Shown: in pieces, positions 20,213-29,740 of the stretch
How the letters are laid out: each line of letters begins with the position of its first letter
Position numbering within the stretch: the stretch's first letter is position 1
Source: Saccharospirillaceae bacterium
Lineage (GTDB): Bacteria; Pseudomonadota; Gammaproteobacteria; Pseudomonadales; Oceanobacteraceae
Assembly (NCBI GenBank): GCA_021208685.1
Contig: JAJOJJ010000011.1
Span: 124,001 to 188,000 of the forward strand
Direction of reading: 5' to 3'
DNA: 64,000 bases
Translations under genes and position numbers: made by a program
The notes under the pieces: model-generated
Told to the model about the DNA's origin: nothing
Databases searched by the model: none
The model's input: the letters and a program-made list of their open reading frames with translations, nothing else

Positions 20213-21424
20213 ATGGGCTTGCGTAGTATGCTCGACGGCCTGGCACCCCACTTTGAAAAGGGTGGCAAGTACGAAAAAATGTATCCGCTCTATGAAGCGG
20301 TAGATACCGGTCTTTATTCACCACCGAACGTGACCAACAACACCGCTCACGTGCGTGATGGTATCGACCTGAAACGCATCATGATCACGGTGTGGTTGTG
20401 TACCTTCCCGGCCATGTTCTTCGGTATGTACAACATCGGTCTGCAGGCCAATGAAGCCCTAGCAGCCGGAACCGGTACTGCCATTGAAGGCTGGCGTGAA
20501 ATGCTCATCGCTCTGCTGGGCGGGAGTGCTCATAACGCCGCCAGTATCTGGGACAACTTTGTCTTTGGTGCTGCGTACTTCCTGCCGGTATACGCCGTTA
20601 CCTTCATTGTTGGTGGCTTCTGGGAAGTGCTGTTTGCCACTATCCGTCGCCACGAGGTGAACGAAGGCTTCTTCGTGACCTCTGTGCTGTTTGCCCTGAC
20701 CTTACCGCCCAGCATTCCGCTGTGGCAGGTTGCTCTGGGTATCAGCTTTGGTGTGGTGATCGGTAAGGAAATTTTCGGTGGTACCGGTAAAAACTTCCTC
20801 AACCCGGCACTGACGGGCCGTGCTTTCCTGTTCTTTGCTTACCCGGCCAATATGTCCGGTAATGCTGTATGGACTGCTGCCGATGGTTTCAGTGGTGCAA
20901 CGGCACTGAGCAACGCCGCGGAAGGTGGTGTACAGAATGTTATCGACAATGGTGTCAGCTGGATGGATGCCTTTATTGGTACGATTCAGGGCTCGATGGG
21001 TGAGACCAGTACTCTGGCCATTCTGATCGGTGGCGCTGTTTTGCTGGTAATGGGAATTGCCTCGGCACGTATTGTGGCGGGTGTCATGATCGGTATGGTT
21101 GCTACCACGCTGCTGCTGAACGGCGTAGGTTCGGATACTAACCCGATGTTTGCATTGCCATGGTACTGGCATCTGGTTCTGGGTGGTTTCGCCTTCGGTA
21201 TGATTTTTATGGCGACCGATCCGGTATCGGCATCCATGACAAATAAAGGCAAATGGTTCTTTGGTGCCCTGATTGGCTTTATGGTGGTGATGATTCGTGT
21301 CGTTAACCCGGCGTTCCCGGAAGGCATGATGCTGGCCATTCTGTTTGCCAACCTGTTTGCGCCTCTGATTGACCACTTTGTGGTTCAGGCAAATATGAAG
21401 CGGAGGGCTGCACGTGTCCAGTAA
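20213..21424 (+). CDS. nqrB: Na+-translocating NADH:quinone reductase subunit B
   Basis: 403 residues, multi-spanning inner-membrane subunit, RnfD-like. It carries FMN covalently on Thr230 in DGFSGAT, the flavin attachment motif, and takes part in electron transfer and the Na+ path. The start ATG has GGCGGAGGG upstream. The end overlaps nqrC by 11 bases. All expected features seen; no anomaly. Confidence 0.98.
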   Translation: MGLRSMLDGLAPHFEKGGKYEKMYPLYEAVDTGLYSPPNVTNNTAHVRDGIDLKRIMITVWLCTFPAMFFGMYNIGLQANEALAAGTGTAIEGWREMLIALLGGSAHNAASIWDNFVFGAAYFLPVYAVTFIVGGFWEVLFATIRRHEVNEGFFVTSVLFALTLPPSIPLWQVALGISFGVVIGKEIFGGTGKNFLNPALTGRAFLFFAYPANMSGNAVWTAADGFSGATALSNAAEGGVQNVIDNGVSWMDAFIGTIQGSMGETSTLAILIGGAVLLVMGIASARIVAGVMIGMVATTLLLNGVGSDTNPMFALPWYWHLVLGGFAFGMIFMATDPVSASMTNKGKWFFGALIGFMVVMIRVVNPAFPEGMMLAILFANLFAPLIDHFVVQANMKRRAARVQ

Positions 21425-22211
21425 ACAAGACAGCATTCAAAAGACTCTGTTGGTTGCAGTTTTGCTGTGTCTGGTCTGTTCGGTAATCGTGGCCGGTGCT
21501 GCGGTCGGACTGCGTCAGAAGCAGAATGAAAACAAAGCCAACGACAAGAAAGCAGCCGTATTGCAGGCAGCTGGTCTGTATCAGGCCGGTATTCCTGTTG
21601 CTGAACAGTTCAAACAGGTCACTACCCGTATTGTGAATCTGGAAGCCGGTCGTTTTGCGACCGACGCTGAACTGGATGAAATCCGTGCCGCTAACCTGAA
21701 CCCTGACAATTTTGACCAGCGCAAGTCTTCCAAACTGCCTGCGCTGTCACGCAAGTTGTCCGGCGGGGAAGATAAGGCGAGCATCAAGCGTCTGGAAAAG
21801 TACGCTGCGGTGTACATGATCGAGAAAGACGGTGCGATCGAAACTCTGGTGCTGCCGGTTCATGGTTACGGCCTGTGGTCAACGCTGTACGGTTTCATTG
21901 CCCTTGAGGGCGACCTGGAAACCGTCGCCGGTCTCGGTTTCTACGCTCACGGAGAAACGCCGGGTCTGGGTGGTGAAGTCGACAATCCTAAGTGGAAAGG
22001 TTTGTGGCCTGGCAAGAAACTGCATAACGCGAATGGCGAACTGGCGATCACTGTTGTAAAAGGCAGTGCCGCAGAAGGCAATCCGAATCAGATTGATGGT
22101 CTGTCGGGTGCCACTCTGACCAGTCGTGGTGTGGATAATCTGGTGAAATTCTGGGTCGGCGATATGGCGTTTGGCAAACTGCTGACTCAACTGAAAGGAC
22201 AGGGGGCCTGA
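21414..22211 (+). CDS. nqrC: Na+-translocating NADH:quinone reductase subunit C
   Basis: 265 residues: one N-terminal membrane helix (residues about 10-32) and a periplasmic FMN-binding domain with FMN on Thr234 ([12 protein letters not shown]). It begins with GTG at 21414, behind CGGAGGG at 21401-21407 inside nqrB. RnfG-like. It depends on an ApbE flavin transferase, whose gene is not in this window. Confidence 0.98.
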   Translation: MSSKQDSIQKTLLVAVLLCLVCSVIVAGAAVGLRQKQNENKANDKKAAVLQAAGLYQAGIPVAEQFKQVTTRIVNLEAGRFATDAELDEIRAANLNPDNFDQRKSSKLPALSRKLSGGEDKASIKRLEKYAAVYMIEKDGAIETLVLPVHGYGLWSTLYGFIALEGDLETVAGLGFYAHGETPGLGGEVDNPKWKGLWPGKKLHNANGELAITVVKGSAAEGNPNQIDGLSGATLTSRGVDNLVKFWVGDMAFGKLLTQLKGQGA

Positions 22212-22212
22212 T

Positions 22213-22875
22213 ATGTCTGAATTAAAGAATGTCCTGCTTGATCCATTATTCAGCAAGAACCCGATTGCGGTTCAGATCCTGGGTATCTGTTCTGCGCTGG
22301 CGGTGACCACCAGTCTGCAGGTTACGCTGGTGATGTGTATTGCACTGACCTCGGTAACGGCGTTTTCTAACTTTGGTATCGCGCTGATCCGTAATCACAT
22401 TCCGAACAATATCCGGATCATCGTGCAGATGATTATTATTGCCTCGCTGGTGATTGTGGTGGATCAGATTCTGAAGGCGTATGCCTATGACATCAGTAAG
22501 CAGTTGTCGGTATTCGTCGGTCTGATCATTACCAACTGTATCGTGATGGGCCGCGCAGAAGCCTTTGCTATGAAAAATGGCCCGGTACTGAGCTTCTTCG
22601 ACGGCATCGGTAATGGTTTGGGATACTCGGTGGTTCTGATTACCGTAGGTACCATTCGTGAACTGTTCGGCTCTGGCAAACTGCTGGGTTATGAGATCCT
22701 GCCTCTGATTCAGGATGGTGGCTGGTATCAGTCTAATGGTTTGTTGCTGTTGCCACCGTCAGCGTTTTTCATTATTGGTCTGTTTATCTGGGCGCTGCGC
22801 ACCTGGAAAAAAGATCAGGTGGAAACCGCAGAGTTTAAAATTCTGCCAAACACTGAGCACTCCGGAGGCCACTAA
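22213..22875 (+). CDS. nqrD: Na+-translocating NADH:quinone reductase subunit D
   Basis: 220 residues with six membrane helices, RnfE-like. The cysteines that with those of NqrE hold the intramembrane iron centre are present: C26 (GICSALA) and the one in [13 protein letters not shown]. Its stop shares a base with the nqrE start. Confidence 0.98.
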   Translation: MSELKNVLLDPLFSKNPIAVQILGICSALAVTTSLQVTLVMCIALTSVTAFSNFGIALIRNHIPNNIRIIVQMIIIASLVIVVDQILKAYAYDISKQLSVFVGLIITNCIVMGRAEAFAMKNGPVLSFFDGIGNGLGYSVVLITVGTIRELFGSGKLLGYEILPLIQDGGWYQSNGLLLLPPSAFFIIGLFIWALRTWKKDQVETAEFKILPNTEHSGGH

Positions 22876-23489
22876 TGGAACACTATATCAGCCTGTTCGT
22901 TAAGGCGGTCTTTGTTGAGAATATGGCGTTGGCCTTCTTCCTCGGCATGTGTACCTTCCTGGCGATTTCGAAAAAAATTCAGACCGCTATTGGTCTGGGG
23001 GTTGCGGTTATTGTGGTGCTGGCCATCACCGTACCGATTAACAATCTGATTTACGGCCTGTTGCTGAAAGAAGGCGCGCTGACCTGGATCAGTCAGGATT
23101 TTGCCACTGTCGATCTGAGCTTTCTTGGTCTGCTGACTTACATCGGCGTGATTGCGGCGATGGTACAGATTCTGGAAATGGTGCTCGATAAATACGTACC
23201 GGCTCTGTACAACGCATTGGGTGTGTTCCTGCCATTGATCACCGTTAACTGCGCCATTATGGGTGCGGTACTGTTTATGGTTGAGCGCGACTACACCTTT
23301 GGTGAAAGTGCTGTATACGGTGTTGGTGCAGGTCTGGGCTGGGCTCTGGCAATTACTGCACTGGCCGGTATTCGTGAAAAACTGAAATACAGTGACGTTC
23401 CTGCAGGTCTGCAGGGACTGGGCATCACCTTTATGACCGTTGGTCTGATGTCGCTGGGTTTCATGTCATTCTCTGGCGTGTCACTGTAA
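22875..23489 (+). CDS. nqrE: Na+-translocating NADH:quinone reductase subunit E
   Basis: 204 residues, six helices, RnfA-like, inverted in topology to NqrD. The paired cysteines are C26 (GMCTFLA) and the one in [12 protein letters not shown]. The start overlaps the nqrD stop (TAATG). AAGGAG for nqrF lies at the end of this gene. Confidence 0.98.
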   Translation: MEHYISLFVKAVFVENMALAFFLGMCTFLAISKKIQTAIGLGVAVIVVLAITVPINNLIYGLLLKEGALTWISQDFATVDLSFLGLLTYIGVIAAMVQILEMVLDKYVPALYNALGVFLPLITVNCAIMGAVLFMVERDYTFGESAVYGVGAGLGWALAITALAGIREKLKYSDVPAGLQGLGITFMTVGLMSLGFMSFSGVSL

Positions 23490-23501
23490 GGAGTCGATAT
23501 T

Positions 23502-24725
23502 TTGGATATTGAAATCATCCTCGGCGTTGTGATGTTTACCGTGATTGTACTGTCACTGGTGTTCATCATTCTCGGCGCCCGTGCCAAGCTGGTCAGCTCT
23601 GGTAGCGTAAAAATTCTGATCAATGGCGAAAAAACCATTGAAACGGAAGCCGGTGGCAAGCTGCTGCAAACCCTGGCGGCCAATAATATTTTCCTGTCCT
23701 CTGCCTGTGGTGGTGGCGGTACCTGTGCCCAGTGTAAGTGTGTGATTAAAAGCGGTGGTGGTGAGATGCTGCCAACCGAAGAGTCACACTTCACCAAAGG
23801 TGAGGCCCGTGAAGGCTGGCGTCTGTCGTGTCAGGCTCCGGTTAAACAGGACATGGTGATTGAAGTTCCGGAAGAAGTGTTCGGCGTTAAAAAATGGGAA
23901 ACCACCGTGGTTTCCAACCCTAACGTGGCAACCTTCATTAAAGAACTGACCCTGAAGCTGCCGGAAGGCGAGAGCGTTGACTTCCGTGCCGGTGGTTACG
24001 TTCAACTGGAATGTCCTCCGTATGAAATCAATTTCTCTGATTTCGACATTCAGGAAGAATACCGCGGTGATTGGGAGCGTTTTGGCTTCTTTGACCTGAA
24101 AGCAGTGAACAAAGAAAACACGATTCGTGCTTACTCTATGGCTAACTACCCGGAAGAGCGCGGTCTGGTGAAATTTAATATCCGTATTGCGACCCCACCA
24201 CCGGGCAGCAAGGGTATTAACCCGGGCATCATGTCGTCTTATGTTTTCAACCTGAAGCCCGGTGACAAAGTGACTGTATACGGTCCGTTTGGTGAGTTCT
24301 TCGCCAGAGACACCGATGCAGAAATGGTGTTCATTGGTGGTGGTGCCGGTATGGCACCGATGCGTTCACACATTTTTGATCAGCTGAAGCGTCTGGGCTC
24401 CAAGCGTAAGATCAGCTTCTGGTACGGTGCACGTTCATTGCGTGAGCTGTTTTATCAGGAAGATTATGATCAGCTGGCGGCTGAGAACGATAACTTCGAA
24501 TGGCATGTGGCGATGTCTGATCCACAGCCGGAAGATAACTGGACGGGCCTGACCGGCTTTATCCATAACGTGTTGTACGAACAGTATCTGCGTGACCATC
24601 CGGCGCCGGAAGACTGTGAGTTCTACATGTGTGGACCTCCGATCATGAACCAGTCGGTTATCAACATGTTGCTGAATCTGGGTGTTGAGCCTGAGAACAT
24701 CATGCTGGACGATTTCGGTGGCTGA
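23502..24725 (+). CDS. nqrF: Na+-translocating NADH:quinone reductase subunit F
   Basis: 407 residues; the NADH-oxidising entry subunit. One N-terminal helix (about 3-25), then a 2Fe-2S ferredoxin domain with cysteines 69, 75, 78 and 110 ([10 protein letters not shown] spans the first three), then a ferredoxin-NADP-reductase-like FAD domain (RAYSMANYP) and an NADH-binding part ([23 protein letters not shown]). It starts with TTG at 23502 behind AAGGAG at 23488-23493. A terminator follows directly, so apbE and nqrM, commonly next, are not in this operon. Confidence 0.98.
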   Translation: MDIEIILGVVMFTVIVLSLVFIILGARAKLVSSGSVKILINGEKTIETEAGGKLLQTLAANNIFLSSACGGGGTCAQCKCVIKSGGGEMLPTEESHFTKGEAREGWRLSCQAPVKQDMVIEVPEEVFGVKKWETTVVSNPNVATFIKELTLKLPEGESVDFRAGGYVQLECPPYEINFSDFDIQEEYRGDWERFGFFDLKAVNKENTIRAYSMANYPEERGLVKFNIRIATPPPGSKGINPGIMSSYVFNLKPGDKVTVYGPFGEFFARDTDAEMVFIGGGAGMAPMRSHIFDQLKRLGSKRKISFWYGARSLRELFYQEDYDQLAAENDNFEWHVAMSDPQPEDNWTGLTGFIHNVLYEQYLRDHPAPEDCEFYMCGPPIMNQSVINMLLNLGVEPENIMLDDFGG

Positions 24726-24740
24726 TCTCACCGAAATACC

Positions 24741-24766
24741 AAAACCGCGCTTAGCGCGGTTTTTTT
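24741..24766 (+). terminator. Rho-independent terminator of the nqr operon
   Basis: CCGCGC (24745-24750), TTA, GCGCGG (24754-24759), then seven Ts; preceded by AAAA. Confidence 0.95.
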
Positions 24767-25071
24767 ATGTCCGCTGTTCAGCGAGTTAGACCGGATCAGC
24801 ACAGAAGGCTGTCTGGTTATGCGGGTTTCAGACTTTTATCTGTTCCTTAAACGCCATAATTCTTCTCTTGATATCTGACTATCGTGACGGCTTCTGTTAT
24901 GCGGAGTGTTATGACTGGTGTGTCAGGTCAGAAATATTCTGCCGGAGTGATTTACCGCAATCCTTTAACTTGGTTGCGGTGCCGGAATAGCTACAATCAG
25001 GTATCATGTCACACAGATTTAACAGCCGGGCTGTATTCCGGGTGTCTGTATATCCTTAAAGAAAGAGCCTT
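24767..25071 (+). promoter_or_regulatory. Desaturase upstream region with promoter and dyad
   Basis: About 300 bases without a gene. TTGGTT (24970-24975), 16 bases, TACAAT (24992-24997) is the best promoter. The inverted repeat ACCGCAA (24954-24960) and TTGCGGT (24974-24980), 13 bases apart, covers its -35, as expected of a repressor site. I do not recognise the regulator. The rest holds nothing I can name. Confidence 0.5.
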
Positions 25072-26214
25072 ATGAGCGATACCAATAATAAAGAAGTTGC
25101 CCCGATAAACTGGGTTCCCGCCATCATGTTTACTGTTACCGGGCTGGCTGCACTGACCCTCGTGCCCTGGTATGGACTGACCTATGGTTACACATTGGCT
25201 GCGGTGGTGTTTTATATCCTGCTGACTTCGGCAACGGAGCTGGCCATCACGGCCGGTTATCATCGTTTATGGTCGCACAATGCTTATGAGGCCCACTGGA
25301 GTCTGCGTCTCTGGTACGCCTTGTTTGGTGCGATGGCTTTGCAGAATACTATTCTGCACTGGAGTTCCGGTCACCGGGTTCATCACCGTCATGTCGATGA
25401 TATTGACCTTGATCCGTATTCTGCCAAACGGGGTTTGTGGTTCTCTCATATGGGTTGGATGGTTCGTCAGTACAAAAGTGGCGAAGTGAATTTCGATAAT
25501 GTAAAAAACCTGATGAAAGATCCGATTGTGATGTGGCAGTACAAGTACTATTTACCCATTGCTCTCGGTATGAATATCGGTATCCCGGTCGCGCTTGGCC
25601 TGATATTTGATGATTTCTGGGGCATGATTCTGCTCGCAGGTGTATTGCGCATTGTTACCACACATCACTTTACCTTCTTTATTAACTCCATTGCGCATAA
25701 ATGGGGCTCGCAGCCGTATACCGATGAAAACACGGCACGTGATAATCATTTCTTTGCTTTTCTGACCTTTGGTGAGGGATACCATAACTATCATCACATC
25801 TTTCAGACGGATTACCGTAATGGCATCAAGTGGTGGCAGTGGGATCCTACCAAATGGCTCATCAAAAGCTGCTCTCTGCTTGGGCTTGCAAAAAATCTGC
25901 GTGTCGTGCCGGACTTTAAAATTCAGCGTGCCAAACTGAAAATGCAGTTTAAACGTGCTCAGGAACGTCTGGCCAAATCGAAAAACTCGGATAAGTGGTC
26001 ACATATTCTTGAAAAAGAGTACGAAGAGTTTAAGTCGATGTTGGCGGAGTGGACTGAACTGCAATCCGAAAAATATCAGGAGACACGCCGGCATCTGCAG
26101 GAAAAATGGGAAAAGGCAGCGCTGCATACCCGTTATAAAGAGCTGGAATATTCCTTGAAAATGCAGCAGAAGCGCCTGAAGTTACTGACCGCGCAGTTCA
26201 CCACCACGGGGTGA
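25072..26214 (+). CDS. Membrane fatty-acid (acyl-CoA) desaturase, delta-9 type
   Basis: 380 residues. The three histidine boxes of the di-iron desaturases are all present: HRLWSH (about 64-69), HRVHHRH (about 101-107) and HNYHH (about 239-243), between membrane segments at about 15-55 and 155-190. Such enzymes introduce a cis double bond into saturated acyl chains aerobically, adjusting membrane fluidity. After about residue 290 there is a charged, helical tail of some 90 residues rich in K, E and Q that looks like a coiled coil and is not part of the catalytic core. Stand-alone gene between two terminators. Confidence 0.93.
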   Translation: MSDTNNKEVAPINWVPAIMFTVTGLAALTLVPWYGLTYGYTLAAVVFYILLTSATELAITAGYHRLWSHNAYEAHWSLRLWYALFGAMALQNTILHWSSGHRVHHRHVDDIDLDPYSAKRGLWFSHMGWMVRQYKSGEVNFDNVKNLMKDPIVMWQYKYYLPIALGMNIGIPVALGLIFDDFWGMILLAGVLRIVTTHHFTFFINSIAHKWGSQPYTDENTARDNHFFAFLTFGEGYHNYHHIFQTDYRNGIKWWQWDPTKWLIKSCSLLGLAKNLRVVPDFKIQRAKLKMQFKRAQERLAKSKNSDKWSHILEKEYEEFKSMLAEWTELQSEKYQETRRHLQEKWEKAALHTRYKELEYSLKMQQKRLKLLTAQFTTTG

Positions 26215-26259
26215 ATTTCTGACGCAGAAGGTACGGCTTTCACTGCTGTATTATGACGA

Positions 26260-26289
26260 CCCCGCAGGTTTTGATCGGCGGGGTTTTTT
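26260..26289 (+). terminator. Rho-independent terminator of the desaturase gene
   Basis: CCCCGC (26260-26265), 12-base loop, GCGGGG (26278-26283), six Ts. Confidence 0.85.
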
Positions 26290-26328
26290 ATTGCCAGTAA
26301 TTTGCGGATTTCCGTCAGGACGACTGCC

Positions 26329-26350
26329 TGACAGATCGGCTGATCTGTCA
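26329..26350. repeat. Perfect 9-bp inverted repeat upstream of the oxygenase gene
   Basis: TGACAGATC (26329-26337), GGCT, GATCTGTCA (26342-26350). No T-run; it lies 66 bases before the start codon, so an operator is as likely as a terminator. Confidence 0.55.
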
Positions 26351-26415
26351 TTGTTCAGTTTTCCGCCTTTCTGAAATACTGCGGCCATCATTCGCTTCGC
26401 AGCAGAGAGCATTTC

Positions 26416-27669
26416 ATGTCTGAGCAACCGCAGCCGCAACATCCTCCGCGCTTTGTTTACCGCGCCGGGCAAGGGCGGAGACGATCAAAAAAAATCGCCT
26501 GGGGGCTGCGCTTTCTGTTGGGTGTGAAACCTGCCCCGGCAGCCGCACTGACGGATGCCGTGGCCAGCAGTTATCAGCGCAGTGATGAGCAGGGGGATGC
26601 CGTTGCTGCTGAGCTTTTTGCTAACCCTGAATTACGCCGCGCGGGTATTAATCCGCAACAGCTGCTCAGGCAGGCTATTCAGGAAGGCAGTCGCTCGCTG
26701 GATGAGCGTACGCCCGCTCTTAAGGCTCTGTTGCAGGAAGCAGAAACCACGCCGCCATGGCTGGATAATGATCAGCTGTTGCACGCCTGTCGGGTAATAC
26801 ACCGCTGTGGCCGTTTTGCTATGTACGCTCTGGGCGATTTTGCGTTGCTGGGTGGTTATGCCAACAGTGATATCTCCAAACCGCTGGCATTTACCGGAGC
26901 TCTGAGCGGCAACAGCTCGTTTGACCGGGTGTCAGAAACCACCTCCTTCTGGTTTGATGTCACCACGCCGGGTGGTCTGGAGCGGGGCGCTGCTGGTTAC
27001 AGTGCGGCGGTGCATGTGCGGGTAATGCATGCCCTGGTGCGCAGGCGTTTGCTGCAGCACCCGGACTGGAACAGTGCAGAATGGGGCTTGCCCATCAATC
27101 AGGGTGATGCACTGGCGACTAATGTGGCGTTCTCAATGATGATGATCACCGGTCTGAGTATGCTCGGCTGGCGCTTTAATCATCGTGATACGGAAGCCGT
27201 TCTGCATCTTTGGCGCTACGTGGCATACCTGATGGGCGATGACATAACGCTGTTACCCCAAACCCGGCAGCAGGGCGTTGATTGGCTGTACATTATTGCC
27301 ACTGGCAGCCGGATAAATCCGGATGCCGACAGTCGCCAGCTGGCGGCTGCGTATCTGGACAGTTTCCGTCAGGTACCGGGCAATTCTGTGTATCAGAGTT
27401 TTGTTTATTGGTTTCACCGCAGCTATGCGACTTTCTTTATTCCTGCGGACATCCGTCGCGCTCTTAATCTGCCGCGTACACCAGTATTAGGCTGGTTGCC
27501 GGCGCTGCAATTTCCCCTGTTACGTCTGGCCGATACCGCTGCGCGTCTTTCACCGCGATTTGACCGCTGGCTGCAGCGTCGTGGTCGCAAGGCGCAGGCT
27601 TATATCGTTAACAGTCGTTTGCAGGGGCGTCAGGTTAACTTTACCGATAAAGAAACACTGACCCGCTGA
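26416..27669 (+). CDS. Oxygenase MpaB / latex-clearing-protein family (DUF2236)
   Basis: 417 residues, no signal peptide. The family is b-type haem proteins that include rubber oxygenase Lcp. Visible signature: GGYANSDISKPLAFTGAL at about 146-163, then R171, T175 and H205. From memory, the Lcp haem-site residues R164, T168 and H198 have the same spacing (+4 and +34), so H205 is the likely axial haem ligand. The first 35 residues are basic. Substrate unknown; most members are uncharacterised, and a role in rubber cleavage is not implied without a secretion signal. Confidence 0.82.
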   Translation: MSEQPQPQHPPRFVYRAGQGRRRSKKIAWGLRFLLGVKPAPAAALTDAVASSYQRSDEQGDAVAAELFANPELRRAGINPQQLLRQAIQEGSRSLDERTPALKALLQEAETTPPWLDNDQLLHACRVIHRCGRFAMYALGDFALLGGYANSDISKPLAFTGALSGNSSFDRVSETTSFWFDVTTPGGLERGAAGYSAAVHVRVMHALVRRRLLQHPDWNSAEWGLPINQGDALATNVAFSMMMITGLSMLGWRFNHRDTEAVLHLWRYVAYLMGDDITLLPQTRQQGVDWLYIIATGSRINPDADSRQLAAAYLDSFRQVPGNSVYQSFVYWFHRSYATFFIPADIRRALNLPRTPVLGWLPALQFPLLRLADTAARLSPRFDRWLQRRGRKAQAYIVNSRLQGRQVNFTDKETLTR

Positions 27670-27690
27670 TTGATATAAGCGGGTTATTTT
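27661..27690 (+). terminator. Likely terminator after the oxygenase gene
   Basis: ACCCGCT (27661-27667), ten-base loop, AGCGGGT (27678-27684), then TATTTT. The left arm runs into the stop codon. Confidence 0.6.
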
Positions 27691-27889
27691 GCCTCCGGCT
27701 TATATTCAGAAGATTTTATACCGTTATCTTTACTGGCATTTTGCTGCTCAGAGTGATGCGATGATGTGTCATGGCATGATCCCTGCCGGATCACTGTGTT
27801 TGGTGTGAATAGGCCTCAAAACAGGGTAGTATGCCGCCGGTTAATGCCCGAACGCATACCTGAACAAATGCTAAAAGCAGGAGGCCCTG

Positions 27890-28561
27890 ATGGCGAATGT
27901 AGTAATTACCGGTGCAAACCGGGGAATTGGTCTGGAACTGGCAAAGTTGTATGCCGCCAGGGGGGATTCGGTCACCGGTATTTGCCGTGAAACCAGCGAC
28001 GAGCTGGAAGATATTGCCGATCAAGTGATCAGCGGTATCGATCTTACCCATGATGAAAGTATTTTTGCAGTTACCAGCATTCTTGAGCAGTTGCTGGAAG
28101 GCGGGCTGGATATCCTGATCAATAATGCCGGTTTGTTCTGCAATGAAACTCTGGATGACATGAACTTCGATACCATTCAGCAGCAACTGGACATTAATGC
28201 GATAGTGCCGCTGAAGCTGACGTTTGCACTGCTGCCATTTATGACAGAAGGCAGCAAGATCGCCAATATCACCAGCCGCATGGGTTCTATTGCCGATAAT
28301 ACCTCTGGCAGTTATTACGGGTACCGTGCTTCCAAAGCCGCGCTGAATGCCATTGGAAAATCGCTGGCGGTGGATCTGGCGCCGCGTGGTATTGCGGTGG
28401 CGCAATTGCATCCGGGATTTGTTCAGACCCGAATGGTTGGCTTTAATGGTGATATCACCCCGGCTCAGGCGGCAGAAGGTCTTGCTGCACGCATTGACGA
28501 GCTGAGTCTGTCTGACACGGGTAGTTTCTGGCATGCCAATGGCCAGATGCTCCCCTGGTAA
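27890..28561 (+). CDS. Short-chain dehydrogenase/reductase
   Basis: 223 residues, classical SDR fold. TGANRGIG at 7-14 binds NAD(P), NNAG is at 78-81, and the catalytic set is S129, Y145 and K149 (YRASK). The carbonyl-reductase-like SDRs with this short form (CsgA/YbbO-like) act on small carbonyls; the substrate cannot be told from sequence. Strong ribosome site AGGAGG at 27879-27884. Possibly co-transcribed with the next gene 67 bases later. Confidence 0.92.
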   Translation: MANVVITGANRGIGLELAKLYAARGDSVTGICRETSDELEDIADQVISGIDLTHDESIFAVTSILEQLLEGGLDILINNAGLFCNETLDDMNFDTIQQQLDINAIVPLKLTFALLPFMTEGSKIANITSRMGSIADNTSGSYYGYRASKAALNAIGKSLAVDLAPRGIAVAQLHPGFVQTRMVGFNGDITPAQAAEGLAARIDELSLSDTGSFWHANGQMLPW

Positions 28562-28628
28562 CACAAGCGAAACTGATTCTGCTTTTTGCGGTTACGCCGA
28601 AAGCACACATAAATAACAGGAACAGAAC

Positions 28629-28991
28629 ATGTCTAACCGTCGTATCACCAAGAAATTCCACAGTCGTTATCTGGCCGATTTTTTTGTTGAATGCAGTCAG
28701 GACCCGGAATGGGAAAAGAAACTGCGTGAACTGAAAATTGAGGACAAACTGAACACCGCTGAAGCAGGCTTTCCCGCCGACTTTGCCGAATTCTTCCCGG
28801 AAACTCAGGGTCTGAATCTGCAATACTGCATCGAGCGCATCACGCTGGCCGATGTACCGCGCGCCGCTTCCTGCTGGTGGCCAACGGATGACAATACGCA
28901 TTTTTATATGGCGTATCCGGCGGAATTTCCCCAAAGCTCCATTTACATGGCCATCGACTTTCCGGATGGCCACGAAAACTGCTGTAACTGA
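28629..28991 (+). CDS. Hypothetical protein, unrecognised
   Basis: 120 residues, cytosolic, no motif I know. The N-terminus is basic (MSNRRITKKFHSRYLADFF), the centre acidic and aromatic (FPADFAEFFPE), and it ends in HENCCN. ATG has AGGAAC upstream. The next gene starts 18 bases after its stop, so both probably share a transcript. Function unknown. Confidence 0.7.
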   Translation: MSNRRITKKFHSRYLADFFVECSQDPEWEKKLRELKIEDKLNTAEAGFPADFAEFFPETQGLNLQYCIERITLADVPRAASCWWPTDDNTHFYMAYPAEFPQSSIYMAIDFPDGHENCCN

Positions 28992-29009
28992 TTTACAGCG
29001 GTTGTTGCG

Positions 29010-29690
29010 GTGGCCACGTCAGTGACAGAAGGCGGTGTACAAAGCGCAGACGCTTTAAAAGCACGTCTGCGTGCGCAGCGCGATCTGCTGAATGAGCTAC
29101 ACTCCACCCGTCTGCACCGTGCATTAAGCTGGTTGCAGGCGGCGGAGGCTCAGCAGGATGATGATTTGCGTTTTATCAGTGGCTGGATTGCATTCAGCGC
29201 CTGTTGCTCGGTCGATGCCGGTGGTCAGCCACTGGAAGATCAGCATGCCGTAAAGCGTTTTGTACAGCAGCTGGTGAATTTTGATCAGCATAAAAAAATT
29301 TATCATTGCCTCTGGCACCAGTATTCCGGGCCAGTAAAAGCGTTGCTGAAAAATCCCTTTGTATTTGCGCCGTTCTGGATCAGTCAGCGCGAAGGTCATG
29401 ACGACTGGCGTAAAATTTTTGATGCATCATCGGTTGCTGCACTCAATTGTTTAAGCCGGCAAAAAGTCCCCGAATTACTCACCATTGTGCTGGATCGGCT
29501 TTTTGTACTGCACAACCAGGTGGCGCGTGGCGGGGCGACTTATAACAGCCGGGTGAATCGCGAACAGGTGCGTGATGGCGGCAATTTGTTACTCACGCTG
29601 GTGCCGGTATTTGTCGACATTATGCTCGATGCACAGGATGAGGACTGGGGCGAATTATCCTATCCTGTGATTCATAACATGAAGCGTTAA
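29010..29690 (+). CDS. HEPN-like protein with altered catalytic motif
   Basis: 226 residues, helical, starting at GTG 29010 (GTG 29022 is an alternative; neither has a strong ribosome site). The C-terminal part, LDRLFVLHNQVARGGATYNSRVNR (in pieces, residues 161-184), resembles a widespread HEPN-type family in which I recall the motif as LRNQLVHGGATWNS. HEPN ribonucleases use R-N-x3-H; here the same positions read H168-N-Q-V-A-R173, arginine and histidine exchanged. It may be inactive, or a genuine variant. Families with this fold act as toxin nucleases or in defence, but none of that can be shown here. Confidence 0.68.
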   Translation: MATSVTEGGVQSADALKARLRAQRDLLNELHSTRLHRALSWLQAAEAQQDDDLRFISGWIAFSACCSVDAGGQPLEDQHAVKRFVQQLVNFDQHKKIYHCLWHQYSGPVKALLKNPFVFAPFWISQREGHDDWRKIFDASSVAALNCLSRQKVPELLTIVLDRLFVLHNQVARGGATYNSRVNREQVRDGGNLLLTLVPVFVDIMLDAQDEDWGELSYPVIHNMKR

Positions 29691-29699
29691 GTGACGAAC

Positions 29700-29731
29700 G
29701 GATAACAGACCGCCATTTTTCTGCTATCCGG
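29700..29731. terminator. Hairpin between convergent genes
   Basis: CGGATAACAG (29700-29709) and CTGCTATCCG (29722-29731), with one A/C mismatch, around a loop containing TTTTT. Likely shared by the HEPN-like and nitroreductase genes. Confidence 0.55.
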
Positions 29732-29740
29732 TAGGTAAGG

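Noticed and set aside
24884-25075. 63-residue frame before the desaturase
   Set aside because: Runs through the promoter and dyad region; no ribosome site.
27791-28564. 257-residue minus-strand frame
   Set aside because: Antisense shadow of the short-chain dehydrogenase, which has a perfect ribosome site and motifs.
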